A DNA stretch of 42,768 nucleotides from NCBI GenBank assembly GCA_030652215.1, contig JAUSBC010000033.1, positions 1 through 42,768 on the forward strand, written 5' to 3'. Position 1 is the first letter of the stretch, and each line of letters begins with the position of its first letter. A model generated the notes under the pieces. It made no database searches. It saw only the letters and a list, made by a program, of their open reading frames with translations, and was not told the origin of the DNA. This document shows, in pieces, positions 18,266-26,518 of this stretch. This DNA is from Sideroxyarcus sp. Lineage in GTDB: Bacteria > Pseudomonadota > Gammaproteobacteria > Burkholderiales > Gallionellaceae. The position numbers and the translations under genes were made by a program.

Positions 18266-20227
18266 ATGGCGACTCCGCAACATAAGAAAACCCCCGCACC
18301 TGTAAAGCAGACCGCAGCCAGCATCAAACAAACAGCCAAAGACAAAGCCGCTGCTGCCGCTACAGTAGTTGATCCGGCGCAAGATGTAGAAGCGCGCCGC
18401 ACGCGCCTGAAAGCGCTGATCCTGCTGGGCAAGGAGCGCGGCTATCTGACCTTCGCCGAAATCAACGACCATTTGCCGGACATGCTGGAAGTCGAGCAGG
18501 TCGAAGGCGTGGTCAGCATGATCAACGACATGGGTATTACCGTGTGCGATGTGGCGCCGGATACCGAATCGCTGGTGATGAATGAATCCGCGCCGCCCGT
18601 GGCCGATGAAGATGCGGCCGAAGAAGCCGAAGCCGCCATCTCCACCGTCGACTCCGAATTCGGCCGCACCACCGACCCCGTGCGCATGTACATGCGCGAA
18701 ATGGGCGTGGTCAATCTGCTCACGCGCCAGGACGAAATCGAGATCGCCAAGCGTATCGAAGACGGCCTGAAGCACATGATCATGGCCATCTCCGCCTGCC
18801 CGGCCACCATCGCCGAGATTCTGGCGCTGGCCGACAAGGTCGCCAAGGAAACCCTGCGCATCGACGAAGTGATCGACGGCTTTATCGACACCCAGGAAGA
18901 AGTCGTGGTGGCTGAGCCGGTCGAGGAAGAAGAAGAGGAAGAAACCGAAGAGGAAGAAGAGGAAGAGGAATCGGAAGAGGACGGCGAAGCCGCCGCTGCC
19001 GCCAATCTGGCCCAGCTCAAGATCGACGCGCTGGAACGCTTCGCCCTCATCAGCGACCTTTTCACCAAGCTCGGCAAGTCCTACGAAAAGCACGGCTACC
19101 GCAGCAAGCAATACGACAAGCTGCAACAGCAGATCTCCGACGAGCTGATGCAGTTCCGTTTCTCCGCCAAGCAAGTGGACGCCCTGTGCGAAACCATGCG
19201 CGGTCTGGTGGAAGAAGTGCGCGCCTGCGAGCGTGCCATCCAGGAACTGTGCGTGACCAAGGCCCACATGCCGCGTCCGCACTTTATCAAGGTGTTCCCG
19301 CTCAACGAAGGCAACCTCGATTGGGTCAAACACGAAATCGCCGCCAAGAAGCCCTATAGCGAAACGCTGTCGCGCTTCCAGGCTGCCATCGTCGACCAGC
19401 AGAAGAAGATGCTGGCGCTGCAACAACGCGTGGGTATTCCCATCCTTGATCTGAAAGAGATCAACAAGCAGATGACCAACGGCGAAGCCAAAGCACGCCG
19501 CGCCAAGCGCGACATGATCGAGGCCAACCTGCGTCTGGTGATCTCCATCGCCAAGAAATACACCAACCGCGGCCTGCAGTTCCTCGACCTGATCCAGGAA
19601 GGCAACATCGGTTTGATGAAGGCCGTGGACAAATTCGAATACCGTCGCGGTTACAAGTTCTCGACCTATGCGACATGGTGGATCCGTCAGGCCATCACGC
19701 GCTCCATCGCCGACCAGGCGCGCACCATCCGTATCCCGGTGCACATGATCGAGACCATCAACAAGATGAACCGCATCTCGCGCCAGATTTTGCAAGAGAC
19801 CGGACAGGAAGCCGATGCCGCCACGCTGGCCATCAAGATGGAAATGCCGGAAGACAAGATCCGCAAAATCCTCAAGATCGCCAAGGAGCCCATCTCCATG
19901 GAAACTCCGGTGGGCGACGACGACGACTCGCATCTGGGCGACTTCATCGAGGACGCCAACTCATTGGCACCTATAGAAGCCGCGGTGTACGACAGCCTGC
20001 GCAACGTCACCAAGGATATCCTGGACAGCCTCACTCCGCGTGAAGCCAAAGTGCTGCGCATGCGTTTCGGCATCGAAATGAACACCGACCACACGCTGGA
20101 AGAAGTCGGCAAACAGTTTGACGTCACCCGCGAGCGTATCCGTCAGATAGAAGCCAAGGCGCTGCGCAAACTGCGTCATCCTTCGCGTTCGGAAAAGCTC
20201 AAGAGCTTCCTCGACGGCGAAAGCTAA
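18266..20227 (+). CDS. rpoD: RNA polymerase primary sigma factor (sigma-70)
   Basis: Housekeeping sigma factor. Region 1.1 is at the N-terminus, region 1.2 is [11 protein letters not shown], then a non-conserved insert with a long Glu-rich stretch at about residues 212-240. Region 2 is [20 protein letters not shown] through [18 protein letters not shown]; region 3 and region 4 follow, the latter with the helix-turn-helix [21 protein letters not shown] chose ATG 18266 (653 aa) because the frame upstream opens only with a TTG inside the leader. It is followed within seven bases by a tRNA gene. Confidence 0.97.
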   Translation: MATPQHKKTPAPVKQTAASIKQTAKDKAAAAATVVDPAQDVEARRTRLKALILLGKERGYLTFAEINDHLPDMLEVEQVEGVVSMINDMGITVCDVAPDTESLVMNESAPPVADEDAAEEAEAAISTVDSEFGRTTDPVRMYMREMGVVNLLTRQDEIEIAKRIEDGLKHMIMAISACPATIAEILALADKVAKETLRIDEVIDGFIDTQEEVVVAEPVEEEEEEETEEEEEEEESEEDGEAAAAANLAQLKIDALERFALISDLFTKLGKSYEKHGYRSKQYDKLQQQISDELMQFRFSAKQVDALCETMRGLVEEVRACERAIQELCVTKAHMPRPHFIKVFPLNEGNLDWVKHEIAAKKPYSETLSRFQAAIVDQQKKMLALQQRVGIPILDLKEINKQMTNGEAKARRAKRDMIEANLRLVISIAKKYTNRGLQFLDLIQEGNIGLMKAVDKFEYRRGYKFSTYATWWIRQAITRSIADQARTIRIPVHMIETINKMNRISRQILQETGQEADAATLAIKMEMPEDKIRKILKIAKEPISMETPVGDDDDSHLGDFIEDANSLAPIEAAVYDSLRNVTKDILDSLTPREAKVLRMRFGIEMNTDHTLEEVGKQFDVTRERIRQIEAKALRKLRHPSRSEKLKSFLDGES

Positions 20228-20233
20228 GCTTAC

Positions 20234-20310
20234 GGGCCCTTAGCTCAGTTGGTTAGAGCAGAGGACTCATAATCCTTTGGTCCGCGGTTCAAGTCCGCGA
20301 GGGCCCACCA
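20234..20310 (+). tRNA. tRNA-Ile2 (anticodon CAU, lysidine type)
   Basis: A 77-base cloverleaf with encoded CCA. Acceptor arms GGGCCCT/AGGGCCC, D-loop AGCTCAGTTGGTTAGAGC, anticodon loop CTCATAA, T-arm GGTTCAAGTCC. The CAU anticodon could mean Met, but the CTTAGCTCAG start and ACTCATAATC stem-loop match the minor isoleucine tRNA, whose C34 is changed to lysidine by TilS so that it reads AUA. Its 3' end is the left border of the accessory island. Confidence 0.92.
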
Positions 20311-20318
20311 ACAAAGAC

Positions 20319-20348
20319 GCGGTGTTCAGCAATATGGCTGGACACCGC
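20319..20348 (+). terminator. Hairpin just downstream of the tRNA
   Basis: Twelve-base arms (GCGGTGTTCAGC and GCTGGACACCGC, one wobble) with a six-base loop and no clear T-run. It may end the tRNA transcript or be part of an old attachment region. Confidence 0.45.
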
Positions 20349-20396
20349 ACCTTCGAAAAAGTACAGTTTCAGTACAGTCCCAATTTCGGAGGTCTC

Positions 20397-20447
20397 ATGG
20401 CAACCATCACAAAGACCCCTTCAAAACAAAACCGGATACTGGCATGA
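20397..20447 (+). pseudogene. Integrase start remnant (16 codons)
   Basis: A short frame with a good Shine-Dalgarno (GGAGG) encodes MATITKTPSKQNRILA and stops. MATITKTPS is, from memory, the usual N-terminus of a widespread betaproteobacterial tyrosine integrase that sits at tRNA genes. The rest of the integrase is absent here. Its stop overlaps the start of the nucleotidyltransferase gene (ATGA), so the relic now acts as a coupled leader. The upstream GTACAGTTTCAGTACAG repeat fits an old attachment-site neighbourhood. Confidence 0.6.
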
Positions 20448-21013
20448 ATAATGGCAGCCCGTCTCTGCGGGCGGCAGTGGCGGAGATTGTTCGTCGCATC
20501 AGCCAATCTTTGCCGGATCTGCGGGAGCCAATCAAGATGTACCTGGCTGGTGGTGTGGCGGTGAATTTCTATACCGGCTATCGGACAACGGACGATGTTG
20601 ACGCATCGTTTTCGCACAGGATTATTTTGCCCAATGCGAATGATCTGGTCGTGTCTTACGATGATGAGAGCGGCAAGCACAAAATGGTTTACTTCGACAT
20701 GAATTACAACCCGACTTTCGCGCTGATGCATCCTGATTTCGAGAAGGATGCTGCGCCGGTAGAGGGCAAGGAATTCATGGATGACAAAATCAAGCTATAC
20801 ATTTTGTCGCCTGTGGATTTGGCGTTGAGCAAAGTTTCGCGGTTTGAAGGCAATGACAAGGAAGACATCGCCGAGTTGGCGCGATGCAAGCTGGTGGATT
20901 CGAAGGCGCTGGAAGCACGTGCAGACGAAGCGCTTACGTACTATATTGGCAATCAATCCATGCTGAAAGCGAACATTCAGGAGGCGGTGAGGGTTATGCA
21001 GGCCGTGCAGTAA
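20444..21013 (+). CDS. Nucleotidyltransferase-fold protein (DUF6036-like)
   Basis: 189 aa. The nucleotidyltransferase core is visible as YLAGGVAVNFY (33-43) followed by TTDDVDA with the metal-binding pair Asp51/Asp53, and a possible third Asp85 in VYFD. This matches DUF6036 and is distantly like AbiEii toxins. SPVDLALSKVSRF and the NDKEDIAEL segment are typical of the family's C-terminal helices. It overlaps the integrase remnant by ATGA, and a 116-aa gene follows after 15 bases. A toxin or defence role with that gene as partner is possible but unproven. Confidence 0.75.
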   Translation: MNNGSPSLRAAVAEIVRRISQSLPDLREPIKMYLAGGVAVNFYTGYRTTDDVDASFSHRIILPNANDLVVSYDDESGKHKMVYFDMNYNPTFALMHPDFEKDAAPVEGKEFMDDKIKLYILSPVDLALSKVSRFEGNDKEDIAELARCKLVDSKALEARADEALTYYIGNQSMLKANIQEAVRVMQAVQ

Positions 21014-21028
21014 CCAAGGGAAAGGATC

Positions 21029-21379
21029 ATGAGTACTAATCCGTTCGACAAGAAGAACTTTCATGAGTACCGGGAATGGGAAGAGTCTCTGGTGCGCTTC
21101 TTTGTGCTCGAAGCGAACAAGCCGAACGTGGCGCATTGGCTGTCGATGGTCAAGGGGGCGGAATCGCCGCGCACCGTGGCGTATTCGGCGCTGCTGCTAT
21201 CGAACTTGGTTGCCAGCAGGCCGCACTATTCGGAAGCTGCCAAGACGCTTTATACGGTCTACGAGACCCTGAATGAAAAACCTGGCGAGGCTGCTGAATT
21301 CGAGGCTTGGTTGCGTTCCGACTGGCTGAACGTGTCGCGTGTGGCCAATATGTTCAAGGCTGAACTGGCGCATCACTGA
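21029..21379 (+). CDS. Uncharacterised 116-aa helical protein
   Basis: No family recognised. The sequence is acidic and aromatic, starts MSTNPFDKKNFHEYREWEES, and looks all-helical with no membrane segment or signal peptide. It has a ribosome site (GGAAAGG) and follows the nucleotidyltransferase gene by 15 bases, so the two are likely co-transcribed. It may be the partner of that enzyme. There is no terminator right after it. Confidence 0.65.
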   Translation: MSTNPFDKKNFHEYREWEESLVRFFVLEANKPNVAHWLSMVKGAESPRTVAYSALLLSNLVASRPHYSEAAKTLYTVYETLNEKPGEAAEFEAWLRSDWLNVSRVANMFKAELAHH

Positions 21380-21580
21380 TCGCCGCCATACTCCCCACCC
21401 CCGAGTATCCCAGGTTTTATTACGCCAGAAAGAAGGTCGTCGCACCTTTGCCCGACCAACCCCCAACACATCCCTTCAATTGTCAATACAGCCCCAACCC
21501 ACCGCCCGCGAATTGACCTCGGACAAAAATCGTATATACCGTTTAGAGTTAGCGCTGCCGGGGAGTACTTATCTGACTAG

Positions 21581-21603
21581 TTATCCACAAAAACTGTGAA
21601 TAA
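21581..21603. promoter_or_regulatory. Facing pair of DnaA-box-like sites
   Basis: TTATCCACA (21581-21589, matching the consensus DnaA box) faces TGTGAATAA (21595-21603), five bases apart. It lies in the intergenic space between the convergent 116-aa gene and dodecin. No AT-rich unwinding region or dnaA/dnaN gene is near, so it is not read as an origin. Confidence 0.55.
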
Positions 21604-21605
21604 CT

Positions 21606-21638
21606 AAATTGAAAAAATACGGGGGCCGTCAGCCCCCG
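21606..21638 (-). terminator. Terminator of the dodecin gene
   Basis: On the minus strand, CGGGGGC and GCCCCCG arms around a short loop are followed by TATTTTTTC. Confidence 0.85.
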
Positions 21639-21664
21639 CGTTGTCATGCATAGAACAAAACCAA

Positions 21665-21883
21665 TTATTTCTTCGGATCGTATTTAAAAGACAAAGCCAC
21701 GCGCGCCCGGTAAGCGGATACCTTGCCGTCCTCAACCACCATATCCAGTTTCACGACTTCTGCCACCCTCAAATCCCGCAGGGTCTTGGAAGCGGCAGCC
21801 ACCGCATTCGCAGCGGCATCCTCCCAGGATTTCTTGCTCGTTCCGACGATTTCCGTAATCCGATAAACGCTGTCTTTAGCCAT
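21665..21883 (-). CDS. Dodecin family flavin-binding protein
   Basis: 72 aa, the normal size. It starts MAKDSVYRITEIVGTSKKSW and contains the AV.AASKTLRDLRVAEV helix and the final beta strand of dodecins. These form 12-subunit shells that store riboflavin or FMN and buffer free flavin in the cytosol. The ATG has AAGGAG six bases upstream. It stands alone, with its own terminator. Confidence 0.92.
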   Translation of the reverse strand: MAKDSVYRITEIVGTSKKSWEDAAANAVAAASKTLRDLRVAEVVKLDMVVEDGKVSAYRARVALSFKYDPKK

Positions 21884-22120
21884 GGTTTTCTCCTTCGGTT
21901 ATGTTGAACAGTAAGTGGGAACGGTGAAGCAGGCTAGTAAACTACGCCAAACCGAAAATTTCTGCTCTCCTTTTTTACTCGGGTATTCAAAGAGCAATCC
22001 CGTTCGCCAGTTAACCCTGCTCATCCCCTGAGAAGGGGAGGTCGGGAGGGGTTTGACACCACCACCCCCAACGCGCAGACTCCCCCGCGGTCACCAACTT
22101 GCACAGCAAAGGAGAAGAGC

Positions 22121-22399
22121 ATGTCCAAGAAGCGTTTTCACTGCCAGGCCGCCAACCATCTGGGCAACAAATGCATCAGCATCACCGACGAAGGCCATGC
22201 CTTCCTGCTCTCAATCGAAGACGCCACCAATAAATTCAACTACCTGAAAGAATCCATAGCCGCCGGCAAATACCCCATCGCCATCGACCTGGTGAATTCC
22301 GTACCCAAAATGATGACCGGCGCGACGGTCAAATTCCAGATTGCGCAGCACGATGCGGAAAAGTTCTTACATTCGTTGGATAAGGCGCTGCATCATTAG
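22121..22399 (+). CDS. Uncharacterised 92-aa protein
   Basis: I do not recognise it. It begins MSKKRFHCQAANHLGNKCIS and ends in a helix, DAEKFLHSLDKALHH. No signal peptide or membrane segment is visible. A strong Shine-Dalgarno (AAGGAG, six bases before the ATG) and a terminator at 22437-22461 support it as a real single-gene unit. Confidence 0.65.
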   Translation: MSKKRFHCQAANHLGNKCISITDEGHAFLLSIEDATNKFNYLKESIAAGKYPIAIDLVNSVPKMMTGATVKFQIAQHDAEKFLHSLDKALHH

Positions 22400-22436
22400 A
22401 TCGCTGGCCTCCATTTTTCACCTTTAAGAATTTACT

Positions 22437-22461
22437 GCCTCGTAGTAATACGAGGCTTTTT
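22437..22461 (+). terminator. Terminator after the 92-aa gene
   Basis: Eight-base arms (GCCTCGTA and its complement), loop GTAA, tail TTTTT. Confidence 0.9.
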
Positions 22462-22463
22462 GT

Positions 22464-22488
22464 TTGAGGTGCCATATTGGCACCTCAA
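22464..22488. promoter_or_regulatory. Perfect 25-base palindrome upstream of hsdR
   Basis: Perfect 11-base arms (TTGAGGTGCCA and its complement) around TAT. A weaker dyad containing GGTGATCACAA and TTGTGACC follows at about 22510-22532. They lie 145-215 bases before the hsdR start and could be operators, but no regulator gene is adjacent. Confidence 0.5.
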
Positions 22489-22679
22489 GTTTAAGTCGCA
22501 CCCCGGCAGGTGATCACAATTTGTGACCACAATCAAGGAGCTGGCTCTGCTACACTCACGCGCGGCGAAACACCCATCGGCTTCGCGCCGTGGAAAGAAA
22601 ACGACTCTGCCCACCGTTAGCCTTGAGAAAAGAGCAATTGTGAATTTGCACAGCTCCATCCAACTTTAGGATTCACTTA

Positions 22680-25034
22680 ATGGATAGCAAAGAAAAGAAA
22701 AAATTAAGTGAGTCAGATATCTGCGATCTATTCATCACGCCAGCTATAAAAGATGCAGGCTGGGATCCAATGACGCAAATCCGTCGTGAAGTAACGCTTA
22801 CCCCCGGCCCCGTTGTCGTCCGGGGCAACATGTCGTCGCGCAACACAAAGAAGAAAAAGTTTGCTGATTATGTCCTTTCTTGGGAACCCAGTACGCCTGT
22901 TGCGGTGGTTGAGGCCAAGGAAAACAATTACTCGGTCAGTCACGGCATGCAGCAGGCACTCGGTTATGCCGAAATTCTCGAAGTGCCCAGTGCATTCAGC
23001 TCCAATGGCGATGCCTTTGCCTCGCACAACAAAGTGCCAAAAGTTGGTGAAGACATCGAAACAGAGCATGCAATGGAAGCCTTTCCATCGCCTGCGGAAT
23101 TATGGCAGCGGTACAAAAAATTTCGCGGCATTGCAGACGCCAATGAATCTCTTGTCTTGCAGCCATACCATCTCGATCCTTCCGGCAAAGAGCCGCGTTA
23201 CTATCAGGTAGAGGCAATCAACCGAACCATTGAGGCAGTGGCCAACAAGCAGAAGCGCATCCTGCTGGTCATGGCGACGGGCACGGGCAAAACCTACACC
23301 ACCTTTCAGATCATCTGGCGCCTGTGGAAAGCCAAAGCAGTGAAACGAGTCCTGTTTCTGGTAGACAGGAACATACTGGCCGACCAAACGCGGGTGAATG
23401 ATTTCAAGCCGTTTGGCTCGGTGATGACCAAGATCAAGAACCGCAAGATTGATCCATCCTATGAAATCCATCTGGGGCTGTATCAAGCCCTCACCGGTCC
23501 TGACGAAGAGGACAAGGTATACAAGACTGTCTCCCGTGATTTTTTCGATCTGATCGTTATTGATGAGTGCCATCGTGGCAGTGCAGCCGAGGATTCCTCT
23601 TGGCGCGAGATTCTGGACTACTTTTCCGGCGCCATTCATTTGGGCCTGACGGCCACACCCAAAGAGACGCAGTACGTCTCCAATATCACGTATTTCGGCG
23701 AGCCGGTTTATACCTACAGTCTGAAGCAGGGCATCGAGGATGGCTTCCTTGCCCCCTACAAAGTGGTGCGCATCGACATCGACAAGGATGTCGAGGGCTG
23801 GACGCCGCCGCCGGGCATGAAGGACGATCTTGGCTATCCGCTGGAAGAGCGCACCTACAATCAAGCCGATATGGATCGCGTACTGGTGCTGAATCAGCGC
23901 ACCAAGCTGGTGGCGGAGCGCGTAATGAAGCTGCTCAGAGCAACCGATCCCTTCTCCAAGACCATCATCTTTTGCGAAGACATCGACCATGCCGAGCGCA
24001 TGCGCAAGGCCATCGTCAATGCGGCGGGCAAGCTGGCAATTGATAACCCAAAATATGTGATGCGCATTACCGGCGACAGTGTCGAAGGAAAGAACGAGCT
24101 CGATAACTTCATCGACCCGCAAAGCCGTTTCCCGGTGATCGCCACCACCTCTGAGCTGATGACCACCGGCGTGGATGCCAGGACCTGCAAGCTCATCGTG
24201 CTGGACAAGACCATCAGTTCCATGACCACCTTCAAACAGATCATCGGACGCGGCACCCGCATTGCAGAGGAATACAGCAAGTATTACTTCACCATCATGG
24301 ATTTCAAGAAAGCCACCGAACTGTTCAAGGATGAAGATTTCGATGGCGAGCCGGTTGTGATCTACGAACCGGGCAATGACGATGATCCCGTGCCGCCCGA
24401 TCCCACCGATGATGGCGATAGCACCACCTTGAAAGCTGAAGAGCCGGAAGGTGTTTACAAGGCACGGGTAAGCGGTGTGCCAGTGAAGATCATTGCCGAG
24501 CGGGTTCAGTATCTGAGCGAAGAAGGGCAGTTGATCACCGAGTCGTACCGCAACTACTCGCGCAAGAAGATACGCTCGGAATTTTCATCATTGGACGATT
24601 TCCTGCGGGCCTGGAACGATGCCAAATGGAAGCAGCTCATCATTGATGAACTCGAAGGCCACGGTATCGACTTCGCGCATCTGGAAAAAGAGATCGCCAA
24701 TGGCTGCGGCGCTTTCGACCTGATCTGCCATATCGCCTACGACCAGCCGCCGCTCACCCGTGCCGAGCGCGCCAACAATGTGAAAAAGCGCAACTACTTC
24801 ACCAAATATGGGGACAAGGCGCGCGCCATCCTTGAGGCGCTGTTGAACAAATATGCCGACGAAGACATCGGCGCCATCGAGAGTGCCAAGGTGCTCAAAT
24901 ACAGACCGTTCAACGAGATCGGCACCCCCGTGGAAATCATCAACGAAGTCTTCGGCGGCAAGGATGGATATGAGCATGCCATCGAAGAGCTGGAACACGC
25001 GATTTACGATCTGAAACAATCAACCGGAAATTAA
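22680..25034 (+). CDS. hsdR: Type I restriction endonuclease, R subunit
   Basis: ATP-driven translocase and nuclease of a type I restriction-modification complex. The N-terminal nuclease has Asp63 (FADYV) and Glu78-x-Lys80 (VEAK). The SF2 helicase follows, with ATGTGKT at 199-205, the DECH box at 295-298, LTATP, and later the GRGTRI motif. A C-terminal helical domain binds the methylase core. Length 784 aa is intact. The start ATG 22680 has AGGA upstream. hsdM follows after three bases, so R, M and S form one operon. Confidence 0.96.
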   Translation: MDSKEKKKLSESDICDLFITPAIKDAGWDPMTQIRREVTLTPGPVVVRGNMSSRNTKKKKFADYVLSWEPSTPVAVVEAKENNYSVSHGMQQALGYAEILEVPSAFSSNGDAFASHNKVPKVGEDIETEHAMEAFPSPAELWQRYKKFRGIADANESLVLQPYHLDPSGKEPRYYQVEAINRTIEAVANKQKRILLVMATGTGKTYTTFQIIWRLWKAKAVKRVLFLVDRNILADQTRVNDFKPFGSVMTKIKNRKIDPSYEIHLGLYQALTGPDEEDKVYKTVSRDFFDLIVIDECHRGSAAEDSSWREILDYFSGAIHLGLTATPKETQYVSNITYFGEPVYTYSLKQGIEDGFLAPYKVVRIDIDKDVEGWTPPPGMKDDLGYPLEERTYNQADMDRVLVLNQRTKLVAERVMKLLRATDPFSKTIIFCEDIDHAERMRKAIVNAAGKLAIDNPKYVMRITGDSVEGKNELDNFIDPQSRFPVIATTSELMTTGVDARTCKLIVLDKTISSMTTFKQIIGRGTRIAEEYSKYYFTIMDFKKATELFKDEDFDGEPVVIYEPGNDDDPVPPDPTDDGDSTTLKAEEPEGVYKARVSGVPVKIIAERVQYLSEEGQLITESYRNYSRKKIRSEFSSLDDFLRAWNDAKWKQLIIDELEGHGIDFAHLEKEIANGCGAFDLICHIAYDQPPLTRAERANNVKKRNYFTKYGDKARAILEALLNKYADEDIGAIESAKVLKYRPFNEIGTPVEIINEVFGGKDGYEHAIEELEHAIYDLKQSTGN

Positions 25035-25037
25035 TGC

Positions 25038-26516
25038 ATGAGCAATGTAAGCGGAATCATCAAGTCCATTCAGGACATCATGCGCAAGGATGTGGGTGTC
25101 GATGGCGATGCGCAGCGCATCAGCCAACTGGTGTGGATGTTCTTCCTCAAGATTTACGACGACCGCGAGTTGGAGCTCGAATACACCGAAGATAAATACA
25201 AGTCGCCGCTGCCCGAGCACCTGCGCTGGCGCAATTGGGCCAAAGACCCGGAAGGCATGACCGGTGATGCGCTCTCCGATTTTGTGAACTTGCAGCTCTT
25301 TCCGACCCTGAAAGAAAAACTGGTCATGCAGGGCGAAGCCGGCAAACGCGCGCTAGTGATTCGCAACCTGTTTGAAGATGCCTACAACTACATGAAGTCG
25401 GGCACCCTGATGCGACAGGTGATCAACAAAATCTGCGAGATCAATTTCAACAACACCGCTGACCGCCACACCTTCGGCAGCATCTACGAGCAGATACTCA
25501 AAGACCTGCAAAGCGCGGGCAATGCAGGCGAGTTCTACACGCCGCGCGCCGTCACCCAATTCATCGTCAACCGCATCGACCCCAAGCTGGCCGAGAGCGT
25601 GCTCGACCCCGCCTGCGGCACGGGCGGCTTTCTGGCCTGCACGATAGACCACAAGCGCACCAACTATGTGAAGGTAACGGGGGATGAAGAGGTGTTGCAA
25701 CAGAGCATCTTTGGCGTCGAGAAAAAATCGCTGCCGCACATGCTCTGCACCACCAACATGATCCTGCACGGCATCGACACACCCACCCGCATCGAGCACA
25801 AGAACACGTTGAGCCGCCCTTACACCGACTACACGCCCAAGGATCAGGTCGATGTCATCATCACTAACCCGCCCTTCGGTGGCATGGAAGAGGATGGTAT
25901 CGAGAAGAACTTCCCGGCCAACCTGAGAACACGGGAAACCGCCGACCTGTTCGTGGCTCTGATCATCCGCCGTCTGAGGGACGGCGGTCGCGCCGCTATC
26001 GTGCTGCCCGATGGCTTCCTGTTCGGCGAGGGCATGAAAACCCGTCTGAAACAAATGCTGCTGCAAGAGTGCAACCTGCACACCATCGTGCGCCTGCCCA
26101 ACGGCGTGTTCGCGCCCTACACCGGCATCAAGACCAACCTGCTGTTCTTCACCAAAGGCAAACCCACCGAACACGTCTGGTACTACGAGCATCCCTACCC
26201 GGATGGCATCAAGAGCTACAACAAAACCAAGCCGATGCGCTTCGAGGAATTTGAAACCGAGATTGACTGGTGGGGCAGCGAGGCCAACGGCTTCAAAGCG
26301 CGTGTGCAGAACGAGCAAGCCTGGAAAGTTCCGGTCGCCGACATCGTCGCACGCAACTACAACCTCGACATCAAGAACCCCCACGTCGGTGAACAGATCA
26401 GCCACGACCCCGATGAACTGTTGCAGCAATACCAGCAACAGCAAACCGCCATCGCCGGGCTGCGCAACCAGCTCAAGGATATTTTGCAGCAAGCATTGCA
26501 CCGGGGCGAGGCGTAA
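25038..26516 (+). CDS. hsdM: Type I DNA methyltransferase, M subunit
   Basis: Adenine-N6 methyltransferase protecting host DNA and forming the core of the complex with HsdS. An N-terminal helical domain (1-150) is followed by GEFYTPR (165-170), the SAM motif DPACGTGGF (190-198) and the catalytic NPPF (277-280). The C-terminus ends in a coiled helix that contacts HsdS. Length 492 aa is intact. It lies three bases after hsdR, and hsdS starts two bases after its stop. Confidence 0.97.
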   Translation: MSNVSGIIKSIQDIMRKDVGVDGDAQRISQLVWMFFLKIYDDRELELEYTEDKYKSPLPEHLRWRNWAKDPEGMTGDALSDFVNLQLFPTLKEKLVMQGEAGKRALVIRNLFEDAYNYMKSGTLMRQVINKICEINFNNTADRHTFGSIYEQILKDLQSAGNAGEFYTPRAVTQFIVNRIDPKLAESVLDPACGTGGFLACTIDHKRTNYVKVTGDEEVLQQSIFGVEKKSLPHMLCTTNMILHGIDTPTRIEHKNTLSRPYTDYTPKDQVDVIITNPPFGGMEEDGIEKNFPANLRTRETADLFVALIIRRLRDGGRAAIVLPDGFLFGEGMKTRLKQMLLQECNLHTIVRLPNGVFAPYTGIKTNLLFFTKGKPTEHVWYYEHPYPDGIKSYNKTKPMRFEEFETEIDWWGSEANGFKARVQNEQAWKVPVADIVARNYNLDIKNPHVGEQISHDPDELLQQYQQQQTAIAGLRNQLKDILQQALHRGEA

Positions 26517-26518
26517 CC

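Noticed and set aside
18245..19933. Long minus-strand open frame (562 codons)
   Set aside because: Shadow of rpoD. The Phe-rich run is the complement of the Glu-rich insert of sigma-70.
20234..20310. Reading the CAU tRNA as tRNA-Met
   Set aside because: Body sequence matches the minor isoleucine tRNA (lysidine type), not elongator or initiator Met.
21581..21603. Chromosomal or plasmid replication origin
   Set aside because: Only two boxes, no AT-rich unwinding region, and no dnaA, dnaN or rep gene nearby.
22432..22659. Minus-strand 75-codon frame
   Set aside because: Crosses a terminator and a perfect palindrome; no ribosome site or motif.
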